Shown piece after piece: positions 9,904-17,722 of a stretch of DNA of 64,000 nucleotides. The notes under the pieces are model-generated. The model searched no databases, was not told where the DNA came from, and was given only the letters and a program-made list of their open reading frames with translations. How positions within the stretch are numbered: the first letter of the stretch is position 1; every line of letters begins with the position of its first letter. A program made the translations under genes and the position numbers. Origin of the DNA: Mesorhizobium sp. B2-3-4 (GTDB taxonomy: Bacteria > Pseudomonadota > Alphaproteobacteria > Rhizobiales > Rhizobiaceae). The stretch is taken from contig NZ_VFVY01000007.1 in the NCBI RefSeq assembly GCF_006442315.1, forward strand, positions 186,001-250,000. The letters are read 5' to 3'.

Positions 9904-10069
9904 GAGGCCCCCCTCTCTGCCCTGCCGGGCATCTCCCCCTCAAGGGGGGAGATCAGCAGCTTCGGCGAAGGCGCTATTCCTACAATGTTGGCGATTGGCG
10001 AAAGCGGTCACAGCATCTGATCTCCCCCCTTGAGGGGGAGATGGCCGGCAGGCCAGAGAGGGGGGCCTC
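9904..10069. repeat. Long imperfect palindromic intergenic repeat
   Basis: The left arm (about 9904-9954) and right arm (about 10019-10069) are reverse complements over about 51 bp with only a couple of mismatches, separated by about 64 bp. Each arm contains its own smaller palindrome (ATCTCCCCCTCAAG followed by GGGGGAGAT). It fills most of the 241-bp gap between the MttB-like and the FAD/GcvT genes. The form fits the dispersed RPE/MITE-like intergenic elements of rhizobia; as RNA it would fold into a very stable hairpin. No transposase is present. Confidence 0.8.
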
Positions 10070-10126
10070 GCGCTGCCTCTCCGATTCACTTTATCTCTCC
10101 AACGCACTGATATTAGAGAAAAATCC

Positions 10127-12553
10127 ATGAAATCGCATGCAAAGGTCGTGGTCATTGGCGGCGGGGTCGTCGGATGTTCCGTGCTGTTCCATCTTGCCCG
10201 CCATGGCTGGACCGACGTCGTGCTGCTGGAGCGTGACGAACTGACCTCGGGTTCTACCTGGCACGCGGCCGGCGGCATGCACACGATCAATGGCGACCCC
10301 AATGTCGCCAAGCTGCAGAAATACACGATCAACCTCTACAAGGAGATCGAGGAACTGTCGGGGCAGGCGACCGGCGTGCATCTGACCGGTGGTGTGCTTC
10401 TGGCCGCCACCGAGGCGCGGCTAGACTGGCTGCGCGGCGTCGTCGCCAAGGGCCGCTATCTCGGCATCGATCTGGAGGAGATCTCGCCGAAAGAGGCTGC
10501 CGAACTGATGCCGCTGCTCGATCCCAAGCAGTTCGTCGGCGCTGTGCGCAACAAGGAGGACGGCCATCTCGATCCATCCGGCGTCACTCATGCCTACGCC
10601 AAGGCGGCGCGAAAGCTCGGCGCCGAGGTCGAGCGCTTCACCAAGGTCGAGGACATAGTACGCCGCCCGGACGGGCTGTGGCGCGTCATCACCAACAAGG
10701 GCGAGGTGGTGGCCGAGCATGTCGTCAATGCCGGCGGCCTGTGGGCGCGCGAGGTCGGTCGCATGGTCGGGCTCGAATTGCCGGTGCTGGCGATGGAGCA
10801 CATGTACCTGATCACCGAGGACATGCCTGAGGTCGCCGCCTGGAATGCCAGGACCGGCGAAGAGATCATGCATGCGGTCGATTTCGATGGCGAGCTCTAT
10901 CTGCGCCAGGAGCGTGGCGGCATGCTGATGGGCACCTATGAGAAGGCCAACAAGCCGTGGTCCGAGTTCCAGACGCCGTGGAATTTCGGTCACGAATTGC
11001 TGGAGCCCGATATCGACCGCATCGCGCCGTCGCTCGAGGTCGGCTTCCGGCATTTCCCGGCTTTCCAGAACACCGGCATAAAGCAGATCATCAACGGGCC
11101 TTTCACCTTCGCGCCCGATGGCAACCCGCTGGTCGGCCCGGTGCGCGGCCTGCCGGGCTTCTGGGTCGCCTGCGGCGTCATGGCCGGCTTCAGCCAGGGC
11201 GGCGGCGTCGGGCTGGCGCTGTCCAACTGGATGATCGAGGGCGATCCGGGCGCCGACATCTGGGCAATGGACGTGGCGCGTTATGGCGACTGGGCTGGGA
11301 TGGCCTACACCAACGCCAAGGTGCGCGAAAACTATTCCAGGCGGTTTTCGATCCGCTTCCCCAATGAGGAACTGCCCGCCGGGCGGCCGCTGAAGACGAC
11401 GCCAGTCTACGACCTGCTGTCGGCCAGGGGCGCGCAGTGGGGCGTCGCCTACGGGCTGGAAGTGCCGCTCTGGTACGCGCCGGCAGGCGTCAGGGATGAG
11501 TTTTCCTGGCGGCGTTCCAGCGATTTTTCCCATGTCGCCAAAGAGGTGGCGGCTGTCCGCGACGGCGTCGGCCTGTCGGAGATTTCGAGCTTCGCCAAAT
11601 ATAAGGTGACGGGCGAGGGCGCGGCTGCATGGCTCGACCGCATGCTCGCCTGCAGGCTGCCGAAGTCGGGCCGCATGACGCTGGCGCCGATGCTCAAGGA
11701 GGACGGCAAGCTGATCGGCGATTTCACGCTCGCCAATCTGGGACCGGAAGGCTGGTTTCTCGCCGGTTCGGGCATTGCCGAACAGTACCATATGCGCTGG
11801 TTCGAGGCGCATCTGCCGGGGGATGGTTCGGTCCATATCGAGGCGCTGGGCGCGAAACTCAGCGGCCTCGCGATCGCCGGGCCGAAGGCGAGGGAGGTTC
11901 TGGCCAAGGTCAGCCGCGCTGACGTTTCCAATGCGGCGTTTCCGTTCATGGCGGTGGCCAGGATGGATATCGGCATGGCGCCGTGCCTGGTCGGTCGCGT
12001 CAGCTATACGGGTGATCTCGGTTACGAGATCTGGGTGGCGCCGGAATACCAGCGCGCCGCCTATCAGGCGCTGATGGCGGCGGGCGAGGAATTCGGCATC
12101 GGCCTGTTCGGCTCGCGCGCGCTCAATGCGCTGCGTCTCGAAAAGAACTACGGCTCATGGGGGCGCGAATACCGGCCGATCTACGGGCCGCTCGAAGCCG
12201 GCCTCGACCGCTTCGTCGCCTATGGCAAGGACGCCGATTTCATCGGCAAGACGGCGGCACTCGCCGAGCGCAGGGAGGGCGGCAAGCTCAGGCTGCGCGC
12301 TTTCATCGTCGATGCTGTCGACGCCGACGTCATCGGCGACGAGCCGATCTGGTTCGGTGGCGCGGTGCGCGGCTGGGTGACATCGGGCGGTTATGCGCAC
12401 CATTCGAAGAAATCGGTCGCGGTCGGCTATGTGCCGAAGGAGATCGCCGAGGAGAGCGATGGTTTCGAAATCGAACTGCTGGGCAGGCGCCACGCCGCGC
12501 GTATCCAGGCGGCGCCCCTGTTCGATGCGAATTTCGAACGAATGCGGGGGTGA
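10127..12553 (+). CDS. FAD-dependent demethylase with GcvT domain (dimethylglycine/sarcosine dehydrogenase-like)
   Basis: The 808-residue chain has the dimethylglycine dehydrogenase layout: N-terminal DAO flavin domain with the dinucleotide motif GGGVVG (residues 11-16) and the SGSTWHAAGG segment that binds FAD; a central FAO_M part; then a GcvT aminomethyl-transfer domain from about residue 430 and a GcvT C-terminal barrel. Such enzymes oxidise an N-methyl group and pass the one-carbon unit to tetrahydrofolate. Placement after an MttB-like methyltransferase suggests stepwise removal of methyl groups from a betaine or methylamine. Substrate choice among dimethylglycine, sarcosine and related compounds is not resolvable here. 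GAGAAAAA precedes the ATG. Confidence 0.9.
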   Translation: MKSHAKVVVIGGGVVGCSVLFHLARHGWTDVVLLERDELTSGSTWHAAGGMHTINGDPNVAKLQKYTINLYKEIEELSGQATGVHLTGGVLLAATEARLDWLRGVVAKGRYLGIDLEEISPKEAAELMPLLDPKQFVGAVRNKEDGHLDPSGVTHAYAKAARKLGAEVERFTKVEDIVRRPDGLWRVITNKGEVVAEHVVNAGGLWAREVGRMVGLELPVLAMEHMYLITEDMPEVAAWNARTGEEIMHAVDFDGELYLRQERGGMLMGTYEKANKPWSEFQTPWNFGHELLEPDIDRIAPSLEVGFRHFPAFQNTGIKQIINGPFTFAPDGNPLVGPVRGLPGFWVACGVMAGFSQGGGVGLALSNWMIEGDPGADIWAMDVARYGDWAGMAYTNAKVRENYSRRFSIRFPNEELPAGRPLKTTPVYDLLSARGAQWGVAYGLEVPLWYAPAGVRDEFSWRRSSDFSHVAKEVAAVRDGVGLSEISSFAKYKVTGEGAAAWLDRMLACRLPKSGRMTLAPMLKEDGKLIGDFTLANLGPEGWFLAGSGIAEQYHMRWFEAHLPGDGSVHIEALGAKLSGLAIAGPKAREVLAKVSRADVSNAAFPFMAVARMDIGMAPCLVGRVSYTGDLGYEIWVAPEYQRAAYQALMAAGEEFGIGLFGSRALNALRLEKNYGSWGREYRPIYGPLEAGLDRFVAYGKDADFIGKTAALAERREGGKLRLRAFIVDAVDADVIGDEPIWFGGAVRGWVTSGGYAHHSKKSVAVGYVPKEIAEESDGFEIELLGRRHAARIQAAPLFDANFERMRG

Positions 12554-12569
12554 GCTTTCACCCCCGCAT
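12542..12569. terminator. Bidirectional hairpin between convergent genes
   Basis: ATGCGGGGGTGA and TCACCCCCGCAT form a perfect 12-bp stem around a GCTT loop. The left arm contains the stop codon of the FAD/GcvT gene, and the DoxX gene on the other strand ends 6 bp beyond. It lacks a clear T-run, so it may act by stalling or 3'-end protection. Confidence 0.65.
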
Positions 12570-12575
12570 GGGACA

Positions 12576-12980
12576 TCAGGCGTTGCCGCGATTGTCCAGC
12601 GCGAAGGCGCCGGCGCCGGCGAAGACCAGATAGAGGAAGATGAAGCAGAACGAGATCGCCGCGTCGCCGCTATTGTTGACCGGGAAGAAGTCGCGCGGAT
12701 AGTGCGCCGTGAAATAGGCGATCGCCATCTCGCCGGCCAGAAGGAACGCGACCGGACGGGTGAACAGACCCAACGCCAGCAAGATGCCGCCGGCGAATTC
12801 GAGGATGCCCGCCGTCAACGTCAATCCGCTCAGGGCATGAGGCTGGGCGTTGATGGGGAAGTTGAACAGCTTCTGGGTGCCGTGCTCGATGAATTGCAGC
12901 GCGGTCATGATGCGCAGCACACCGAGCGCCTGCGGCTGGTATTTGGCAAGGCCGTCGAAAAGCTTCATCCGAAACTCCAT
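12576..12980 (-). CDS. DoxX family membrane protein
   Basis: The 134-residue protein has four predicted transmembrane segments and typical DoxX features: an LGVLRIMTALQFIEHGTQKLF first helix, then GILEFAGGILLALGLFTRPVAFLLAGEMAIAYF. DoxX-family proteins are small inner-membrane proteins often tied to redox or thiol stress, but a defined reaction is rarely known. I chose the ATG at 12980 because GGGAGGG stands just upstream on the minus strand; the longer frame in front has no family similarity. It is convergent with the demethylase gene and divergent from the secreted unknown. Confidence 0.85.
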   Translation of the reverse strand: MEFRMKLFDGLAKYQPQALGVLRIMTALQFIEHGTQKLFNFPINAQPHALSGLTLTAGILEFAGGILLALGLFTRPVAFLLAGEMAIAYFTAHYPRDFFPVNNSGDAAISFCFIFLYLVFAGAGAFALDNRGNA

Positions 12981-13172
12981 TTTACCCTCCCGGCCCGGCC
13001 ATAGATTATCGACCGGAAAGGGACCATTCACATCCCATGGCCCGCCATCAACAATTGGTGATTGGCAAAGTTCCCCGGTCCGGCTTCTCATGATGTGCTC
13101 GCAGAGGTTGCGTTTGTAAATTTTTGGTTGTATTGAGTTGTGGATGCTCTCCAGACACGGGTTTCCCTCGTC

Positions 13173-13661
13173 ATGAAAAAAGTCGCCATCAGCCTGTTCG
13201 CAATCCTTGCAAGCACCAGCTTCGCCTTGGCCGAGGACGCCGGCTGCGAGGCCTTCAAATGGCCGGTGACGCGCGAAGAAGCGCTGTTTGCAGCGGCACC
13301 CTCGACGCCGTCTGGAGCGAAGCTGGCTGTGGGGGCCGCGGCGGATCTGGCGCTGGTGCCGACCGAGAAGGCGGGATTTGCGGTGCCGCCTGAACATGCC
13401 CCGGCCGAGGGCACCTTCGGCGCCGTCGCCAGCGTGTCGGTGCCGCCCGATGGCGCCATCCAGATCAGCCTGTCGGGCGAAGCCTGGATCGACGTCATTC
13501 AGGACGGCAAGGCGGTGAAGTCGTCCGGCTACAGTGGCGTGAAGACCTGCCCCGGCATCCGCAAGAGCGTGCGCTTCAAGCTTGCGGCCGGCCCGGCTAC
13601 GGTGCAGTTCAGCGGTGCCAAGAAAGAGACCCTCAAGGTCGCTGTGCTGGCGCCGGAATGA
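13173..13661 (+). CDS. Secreted hypothetical protein
   Basis: The 162-residue protein has a clear Sec signal peptide (MKKVAISLFAILASTSFALA) cleaved before EDAG. The mature part is Ala/Pro/Val-rich with a beta-sandwich-like pattern and two Cys residues (AGCEAFKWP and TCPGIRK) that could pair. I recognise no catalytic motif and assign no function. It is monocistronic: DoxX lies divergent and the VOC gene convergent. An upstream GTG (13140) would extend the frame, but the ATG at 13173 directly begins a perfect signal peptide. Confidence 0.75.
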   Translation: MKKVAISLFAILASTSFALAEDAGCEAFKWPVTREEALFAAAPSTPSGAKLAVGAAADLALVPTEKAGFAVPPEHAPAEGTFGAVASVSVPPDGAIQISLSGEAWIDVIQDGKAVKSSGYSGVKTCPGIRKSVRFKLAAGPATVQFSGAKKETLKVAVLAPE

Positions 13662-13703
13662 ACCGGAGCCAGCGAGCGTGACATCGGGCGGTGGCGCGGA
13701 CGC

Positions 13704-14480
13704 CTACCGCACCGGCGCCATCAAGGCGAAATGCGCGCCTTGCGGATCCTGGCATTGTACGATCCAGCTGCCGCCGGGGACCTCCATTGGTCCCATGAGG
13801 ATTTTGCCGCCATTGTCGGTGACGCGTTTTGCTGCCGCGTCGATACCGGTGACGTTGAAATAGAACTGCCAGACCGGGACGGGTATCTGGGCCGGCTTGT
13901 TCATGATGCCGCCACCGGATTCGGGGCCAGCCGTGAAGGTCTGGTAGGTGCCCATCGGCCCCATGTCGAAATCGCCGGCATTGGCCCAGCCGAACTGGCT
14001 GGAGTAGAAATCGAAGGCGGCCTTCCAATCGCTCGTATAGAGCTCGTGCCAGCCGATATGGCCCGGCGTGCTGGCCGGCACCATCGGCTGGTCCGGGCCG
14101 TTCGGCTGGAGGAACATGAAGGTCGCGCCTTGCGGATCGGCGACGACGGCGAAGCGGCCGACGCCTGGAATGTCGTCGGGCTGGCGGTGAACGGATCCGC
14201 CGGCTTGCCCCAGCGAGGCCGTGGCCGCATCGACATCCCTGGTGTGGATATAGCCCAGCCAGGCGGGCGGCATGCCCATCTTTGCCGCATCCTGCGGCAT
14301 CGTCATCAGGCCGCCGACGCCACGCTCGCCGACATTCATGACGATATAGCGCGGCATGCCCGGGGCCTTGTCGAAAGGCTCGGCCGTCCAACCGACCACG
14401 GCGGTGTAGAAAGCCTCGGCGGCGTCGACGTCCGATGTCATCAGTTCGTACCAGAAGAAGGGCATGGGGGATTTTGGCAT
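13704..14480 (-). CDS. VOC family protein (glyoxalase/bleomycin-resistance fold), two-domain
   Basis: The 258-residue protein contains two VOC modules in tandem: the first opens FFWYELMTSDVDAAEAFYTAVVGW, the second GHIGWHELYTSDWKAAFDFYSSQFGW, and each ends in a FAVVADPQGATF-like or HFALMAPVR-like strand. VOC proteins bind a metal between beta-alpha-beta-beta-beta units and include glyoxalases, dioxygenases and drug-binding proteins. This two-domain type resembles hydroxylase-like VOC proteins of unknown substrate. The start is the ATG at 14480 with GGTGAGGAG upstream. It is convergent with the secreted unknown. Confidence 0.85.
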   Translation of the reverse strand: MPKSPMPFFWYELMTSDVDAAEAFYTAVVGWTAEPFDKAPGMPRYIVMNVGERGVGGLMTMPQDAAKMGMPPAWLGYIHTRDVDAATASLGQAGGSVHRQPDDIPGVGRFAVVADPQGATFMFLQPNGPDQPMVPASTPGHIGWHELYTSDWKAAFDFYSSQFGWANAGDFDMGPMGTYQTFTAGPESGGGIMNKPAQIPVPVWQFYFNVTGIDAAAKRVTDNGGKILMGPMEVPGGSWIVQCQDPQGAHFALMAPVR

Positions 14481-14652
14481 GGTCGGTCTCCTCACCTTTG
14501 TGCGCCGATCGTCGTTCGATCCATCCTAGGACGATCTCCACGACGGAAATCCGACACCCGCCCGGACAATAATGGTCGACCCACGCCAAGCGTTCCCGGG
14601 CTTGCGCCTGCCCCGGTTTTCAATTTGTCTGCGGCAAGGGGGACGTCGTTTC

Positions 14653-15366
14653 ATGCGCATTATGTCGCTTACGCCAGAGCTTGTCGCACTGTGCCATCGG
14701 GAAGAGGTAGATCCTGGCCCGGATCCGAGCTGGACCGAGTTGAACGACGAGGATTTCCGGGCGCTTGCCTTGCGGCTTTCCGGCGAAGCGGACGAGGGGC
14801 CGCTCTGGGTGTTCGCCTATGGATCGCTGATCTGGAAGCCGGAATTCGAATCGGTCGAACAGCAGCTCGCCACCGCCTTTGGCTGGCACCGCTCGTTTTG
14901 CCTCGACATGGTGCGCTGGCGCGGCAGTGCCGAACAGCCGGGATTGATGATGGCGCTCGAACGCGGCGGGCAATGCAACGGGGTGATCTATCGCCTGCCT
15001 GACGGCGACAAGCCAACCCAGATCGAAAGGCTGCTGCGGCGCGAGATCTCCGACCATGAGAGCGTCAGCTCGGTCCGATGGCTGCCGGTACGCACGGCAC
15101 AAGGCGCGCTGCGGGCGCTTGGCTTCTGGGTCGGGGTTACGGGCAGGGGGACATCGCTCGGCCAACCGCCGGAGACAGTGGCGCGCGTGCTGGCCAGGGC
15201 GTGCGGGCATATCGGATCGGGGGCCGAGTATCTCTACAACACCGTCAGCCATCTCGAAGCGTTCGGCATCCACGACCGCAATCTATGGCGGTTGCAGGAA
15301 TTGGTGGCGGACGAGATTCGGACCTTGCATGGCAGCTCGCATGATTTCGGTTCTTCCGTGCCGTAG
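14653..15366 (+). CDS. chaC: ChaC-like gamma-glutamylcyclotransferase
   Basis: The 237-residue product has the ChaC core: FAYGSLIWKPEFE (the glycine loop that binds the gamma-glutamyl group), then FGWHRSFCLDMVRWRGSAEQPGLMMAL and a C-terminal helix with YLYNTVSHLEAFGIHDRNLW. Enzymes of this family split glutathione into 5-oxoproline and Cys-Gly in the cytoplasm. A 5-oxoprolinase-like gene lies far right at the window edge, but not as a neighbour in an operon. The ATG at 14653 has AAGGGGG upstream; the reading extends further back without family similarity. Confidence 0.88.
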   Translation: MRIMSLTPELVALCHREEVDPGPDPSWTELNDEDFRALALRLSGEADEGPLWVFAYGSLIWKPEFESVEQQLATAFGWHRSFCLDMVRWRGSAEQPGLMMALERGGQCNGVIYRLPDGDKPTQIERLLRREISDHESVSSVRWLPVRTAQGALRALGFWVGVTGRGTSLGQPPETVARVLARACGHIGSGAEYLYNTVSHLEAFGIHDRNLWRLQELVADEIRTLHGSSHDFGSSVP

Positions 15367-15384
15367 AGCGACCATCGCAGCCAT

Positions 15385-15407
15385 AACATGAGTAAAAAAA
15401 TCATGTT
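15385..15407. promoter_or_regulatory. AT-rich inverted repeat after chaC
   Basis: AACATGA (15385-15391) and TCATGTT (15401-15407) flank an A-rich 9-nt loop and are followed by TTT. It could be a weak terminator for chaC or part of the AT-rich pydA promoter region. The block 15380-15470 is clearly more AT-rich than its surroundings. Confidence 0.35.
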
Positions 15408-15441
15408 TTTATCAAGCATTATCAGTGCCTTGCTCCGAAAA

Positions 15442-15457
15442 TTGACCAATTGATAAA
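15442..15457. promoter_or_regulatory. Candidate RutR/PydR operator upstream of pydA
   Basis: TTGACCA-AT-TGATAAA matches the known RutR consensus TTGACCA-nn-TGGTCAA perfectly in the left half and at 5 of 7 positions in the right half. It lies 50 bp before the pydA start. A second and better copy lies in the aminotransferase promoter (24262), next to the RutR-like gene. Confidence 0.6.
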
Positions 15458-15506
15458 AAAATAAAACGTGCTAGCCTTCCCCAAAACAAAACATGGGGAA
15501 CTGAGA

Positions 15507-16862
15507 ATGCCAGAGGGTCAGTTCAAAGAGGGTATTGTCGGTGGCCGGCTTCCGGCTGACCAGTACGCGGACAATTTTTCCGACCTGCATCCGCCGCTCG
15601 ATCATCACGAGGCGCTGGTCGAATCCGACCGCTGCTATTTCTGCTACGACGCGCCGTGCATGAACGCTTGCCCGACCTCGATCGACATTCCGCTGTTCAT
15701 CCGCCAGATTTCGACCGGCAATCCGATCGGCTCGGCCAAGACGATCTTCGACCAGAATATTCTCGGCGGCATGTGCGCACGCGTCTGCCCGACCGAGACG
15801 CTGTGCGAAGAGGTCTGCGTGCGCGAGGTGGCGGAAGGCAAGCCGGTGCAGATCGGCCGCCTGCAGCGCTATGCCACCGATGTCGCGATGGCCGAGAACA
15901 AGCAATTCTATCCGCGCGAGACGGCGACGGGCAAGACGATCGCCGTGGTCGGCGCCGGCCCGGCCGGCCTTGCCGCCGCGCATCGTCTGGCCCGCCATGG
16001 CCATGACGTCACCATCCTGGAGGCGCGGCCGAAGGCCGGCGGTCTCAACGAATACGGCATCGCCGCCTATAAGAGCGTCGACAATTTCGCCCAGGCCGAA
16101 GTCGACTATGTCACCGCGATCGGCGGCATCGACATCCAGAACGGCAAGGCGCTCGGCCGCGACTACCAGCTCTCCGACCTGACCCGTAATTACGACGCGG
16201 TCTTCCTCGGCATGGGGCTGGGCGGCGTCAACGCGTTGCGCGCCGACGGCGAGGATGCCGCCGGCGTGACCAATGCGGTGGAATTCATTGCCGAACTGCG
16301 GCAGGCGAGCGACCTTTCGGGATTGCCGGTCGGCCGCCGCGTCGTCGTCATCGGCGGCGGCATGACGGCGATCGACGCCGCGGTGCAGTCGAAGCTGCTC
16401 GGCGCCGAGGAGGTGACGATCTGCTACCGGCGCGGGCAGGAGCACATGAACGCCTCCGAATTCGAGCAGGATCTGGCCGCGGCCAACGGCGTCACCATCC
16501 GCCACTGGCTGCAGCCGAAGCGGGTGATCGCCGAAGGCGGCAAGGTATCGGCCATCGAACTCGAATACACCGCGCTCAATGGCGACAGGCTTGCCGGTAC
16601 CGGCGAAACGCTGACGCTCACCGCCGACCAGGTGTTCAAGGCGATCGGCCAGAGCTTTGTGCCGGCAGCGCTGAACGGCAGCGGGGCATCGATCGACCTC
16701 GAGGCCGGCCGCATCAAGGTCGACGCGGAAGGGCGCACGTCGCTGGCCAAGGTGTGGGCCGGCGGCGACTGTATCTTCGGCGGCGACGACCTGACCGTGT
16801 CCGCCGTGGCACAAGGACGCGATGCGGCCGAGAGTATCCATAGGAGTCTGACCCAGGGATAA
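15507..16862 (+). CDS. pydA: Dihydropyrimidine dehydrogenase, NAD(P)H-binding flavoprotein subunit (PydA/PreT)
   Basis: This 451-residue subunit takes electrons from NAD(P)H and passes them via FAD and Fe-S clusters to PydB for reduction of uracil and thymine. The N-terminal Fe-S domain has CYFCYDAPCMNACPTSID and MCARVCPTETLCEEVC (about residues 35-105); the FAD motif VVGAGPAGLAAAHRLA is near residue 148; the NAD(P) motif VVIGGGMTAIDAA is near 280; a C-terminal GGDCIFGG strand binds FAD. The length is the same as E. coli PreT. I chose ATG 15507 with GGGGAA upstream over the GTG at 15468. A candidate RutR box lies 50 bp upstream. Confidence 0.94.
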   Translation: MPEGQFKEGIVGGRLPADQYADNFSDLHPPLDHHEALVESDRCYFCYDAPCMNACPTSIDIPLFIRQISTGNPIGSAKTIFDQNILGGMCARVCPTETLCEEVCVREVAEGKPVQIGRLQRYATDVAMAENKQFYPRETATGKTIAVVGAGPAGLAAAHRLARHGHDVTILEARPKAGGLNEYGIAAYKSVDNFAQAEVDYVTAIGGIDIQNGKALGRDYQLSDLTRNYDAVFLGMGLGGVNALRADGEDAAGVTNAVEFIAELRQASDLSGLPVGRRVVVIGGGMTAIDAAVQSKLLGAEEVTICYRRGQEHMNASEFEQDLAAANGVTIRHWLQPKRVIAEGGKVSAIELEYTALNGDRLAGTGETLTLTADQVFKAIGQSFVPAALNGSGASIDLEAGRIKVDAEGRTSLAKVWAGGDCIFGGDDLTVSAVAQGRDAAESIHRSLTQG

Positions 16863-16867
16863 GGATC

Positions 16868-17710
16868 ATGACCACGGTGGAACCGGGCGTTGCCCGTCAC
16901 TACGAGATTTCTGGGCTGGAGCAGCGGATTCTCGCCGCGCTCGCCGAGACGGGCGTGGATATTGCCCATCTGCGTGCAAGCGATCTCGAAGCGGTCGACG
17001 AATTCCACATTGGCGGCGTCGCCGCGACAAGAGAACTGATCGACCAGATGGGGCTCACGCCCGGCGCCAGGCTGCTGGACATCGGATCGGGGATAGGTGG
17101 CCCGGCCCGCTTTGTCGCCAGCGCTGCCGGCGCCGAGGTCACCGGCATCGACCTGACGCAAAGCTATGTCGATATCGCCACCAGCCTGTCGAAACGCACC
17201 GGCCTGGGCGAGATGACCCGCTTCGTGCAAGGCAGCGCGCTGGACATGCCGTTCGCCAAGGCCAGCTTCGATGCGGCTGTCATCCTGCATGTCGGCATGA
17301 ACCTGCCCGACAAGCCGAAGCTGATGAGCGAGACCGCTCGCGTGCTGAAGCCGGGCGGCGTCTTCGCCGTCTATGACGTGATGCGGCTCAAGGACGGCGA
17401 TCTGACCTATCCGCTGCCGTGGGCATCCGATGACACCATGTCCTTCGTCGCCACACCCGATGATTATCGCTCGGCCGCCGTCGCGGCGGGCTTCTCGGTG
17501 ACGGCGGAGCGGCCGCGCGGCGCTTTCGCCATCGAGTTTTTCGCTGCGATGCGTGCCCGGCTGGCCGCGGCGCAAGCCACGGGCAAAAAGCCATCGCCCG
17601 GTCTCGGCCTCGTCATGGGCGACGACGCCCGCACCAAGATGACCCACCTTGTCGCCGCCCTCGAAGGCGGCATTCTCGCGCCTGTCGAATTGATCCTTCG
17701 TCTCGGTTGA
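16868..17710 (+). CDS. Class I SAM-dependent methyltransferase between pydA and pydB
   Basis: The 280-residue product has motif I LLDIGSGIGGPARFVA (about residues 75-90), motif II VTGIDLT, and the ALDMPFAKASFDAAVILHVGMN segment, followed by LKPGGVFAVYDV. It is closest in style to small-molecule methyltransferases of the sarcosine/dimethylglycine type. It starts 6 bp after pydA with AAGGA upstream and ends 12 bp before pydB, so it is made with the dehydrogenase. No step of the reductive pyrimidine pathway needs a methyl transfer. It may modify a substrate analogue or a side product. The family is clear; the substrate is unknown. Confidence 0.85.
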   Translation: MTTVEPGVARHYEISGLEQRILAALAETGVDIAHLRASDLEAVDEFHIGGVAATRELIDQMGLTPGARLLDIGSGIGGPARFVASAAGAEVTGIDLTQSYVDIATSLSKRTGLGEMTRFVQGSALDMPFAKASFDAAVILHVGMNLPDKPKLMSETARVLKPGGVFAVYDVMRLKDGDLTYPLPWASDDTMSFVATPDDYRSAAVAAGFSVTAERPRGAFAIEFFAAMRARLAAAQATGKKPSPGLGLVMGDDARTKMTHLVAALEGGILAPVELILRLG

Positions 17711-17722
17711 AAGGGACCTGCC

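Noticed and set aside
13140-13172. Upstream GTG extension of the secreted unknown
   Set aside because: The added residues would precede a complete signal peptide and have no ribosome site.
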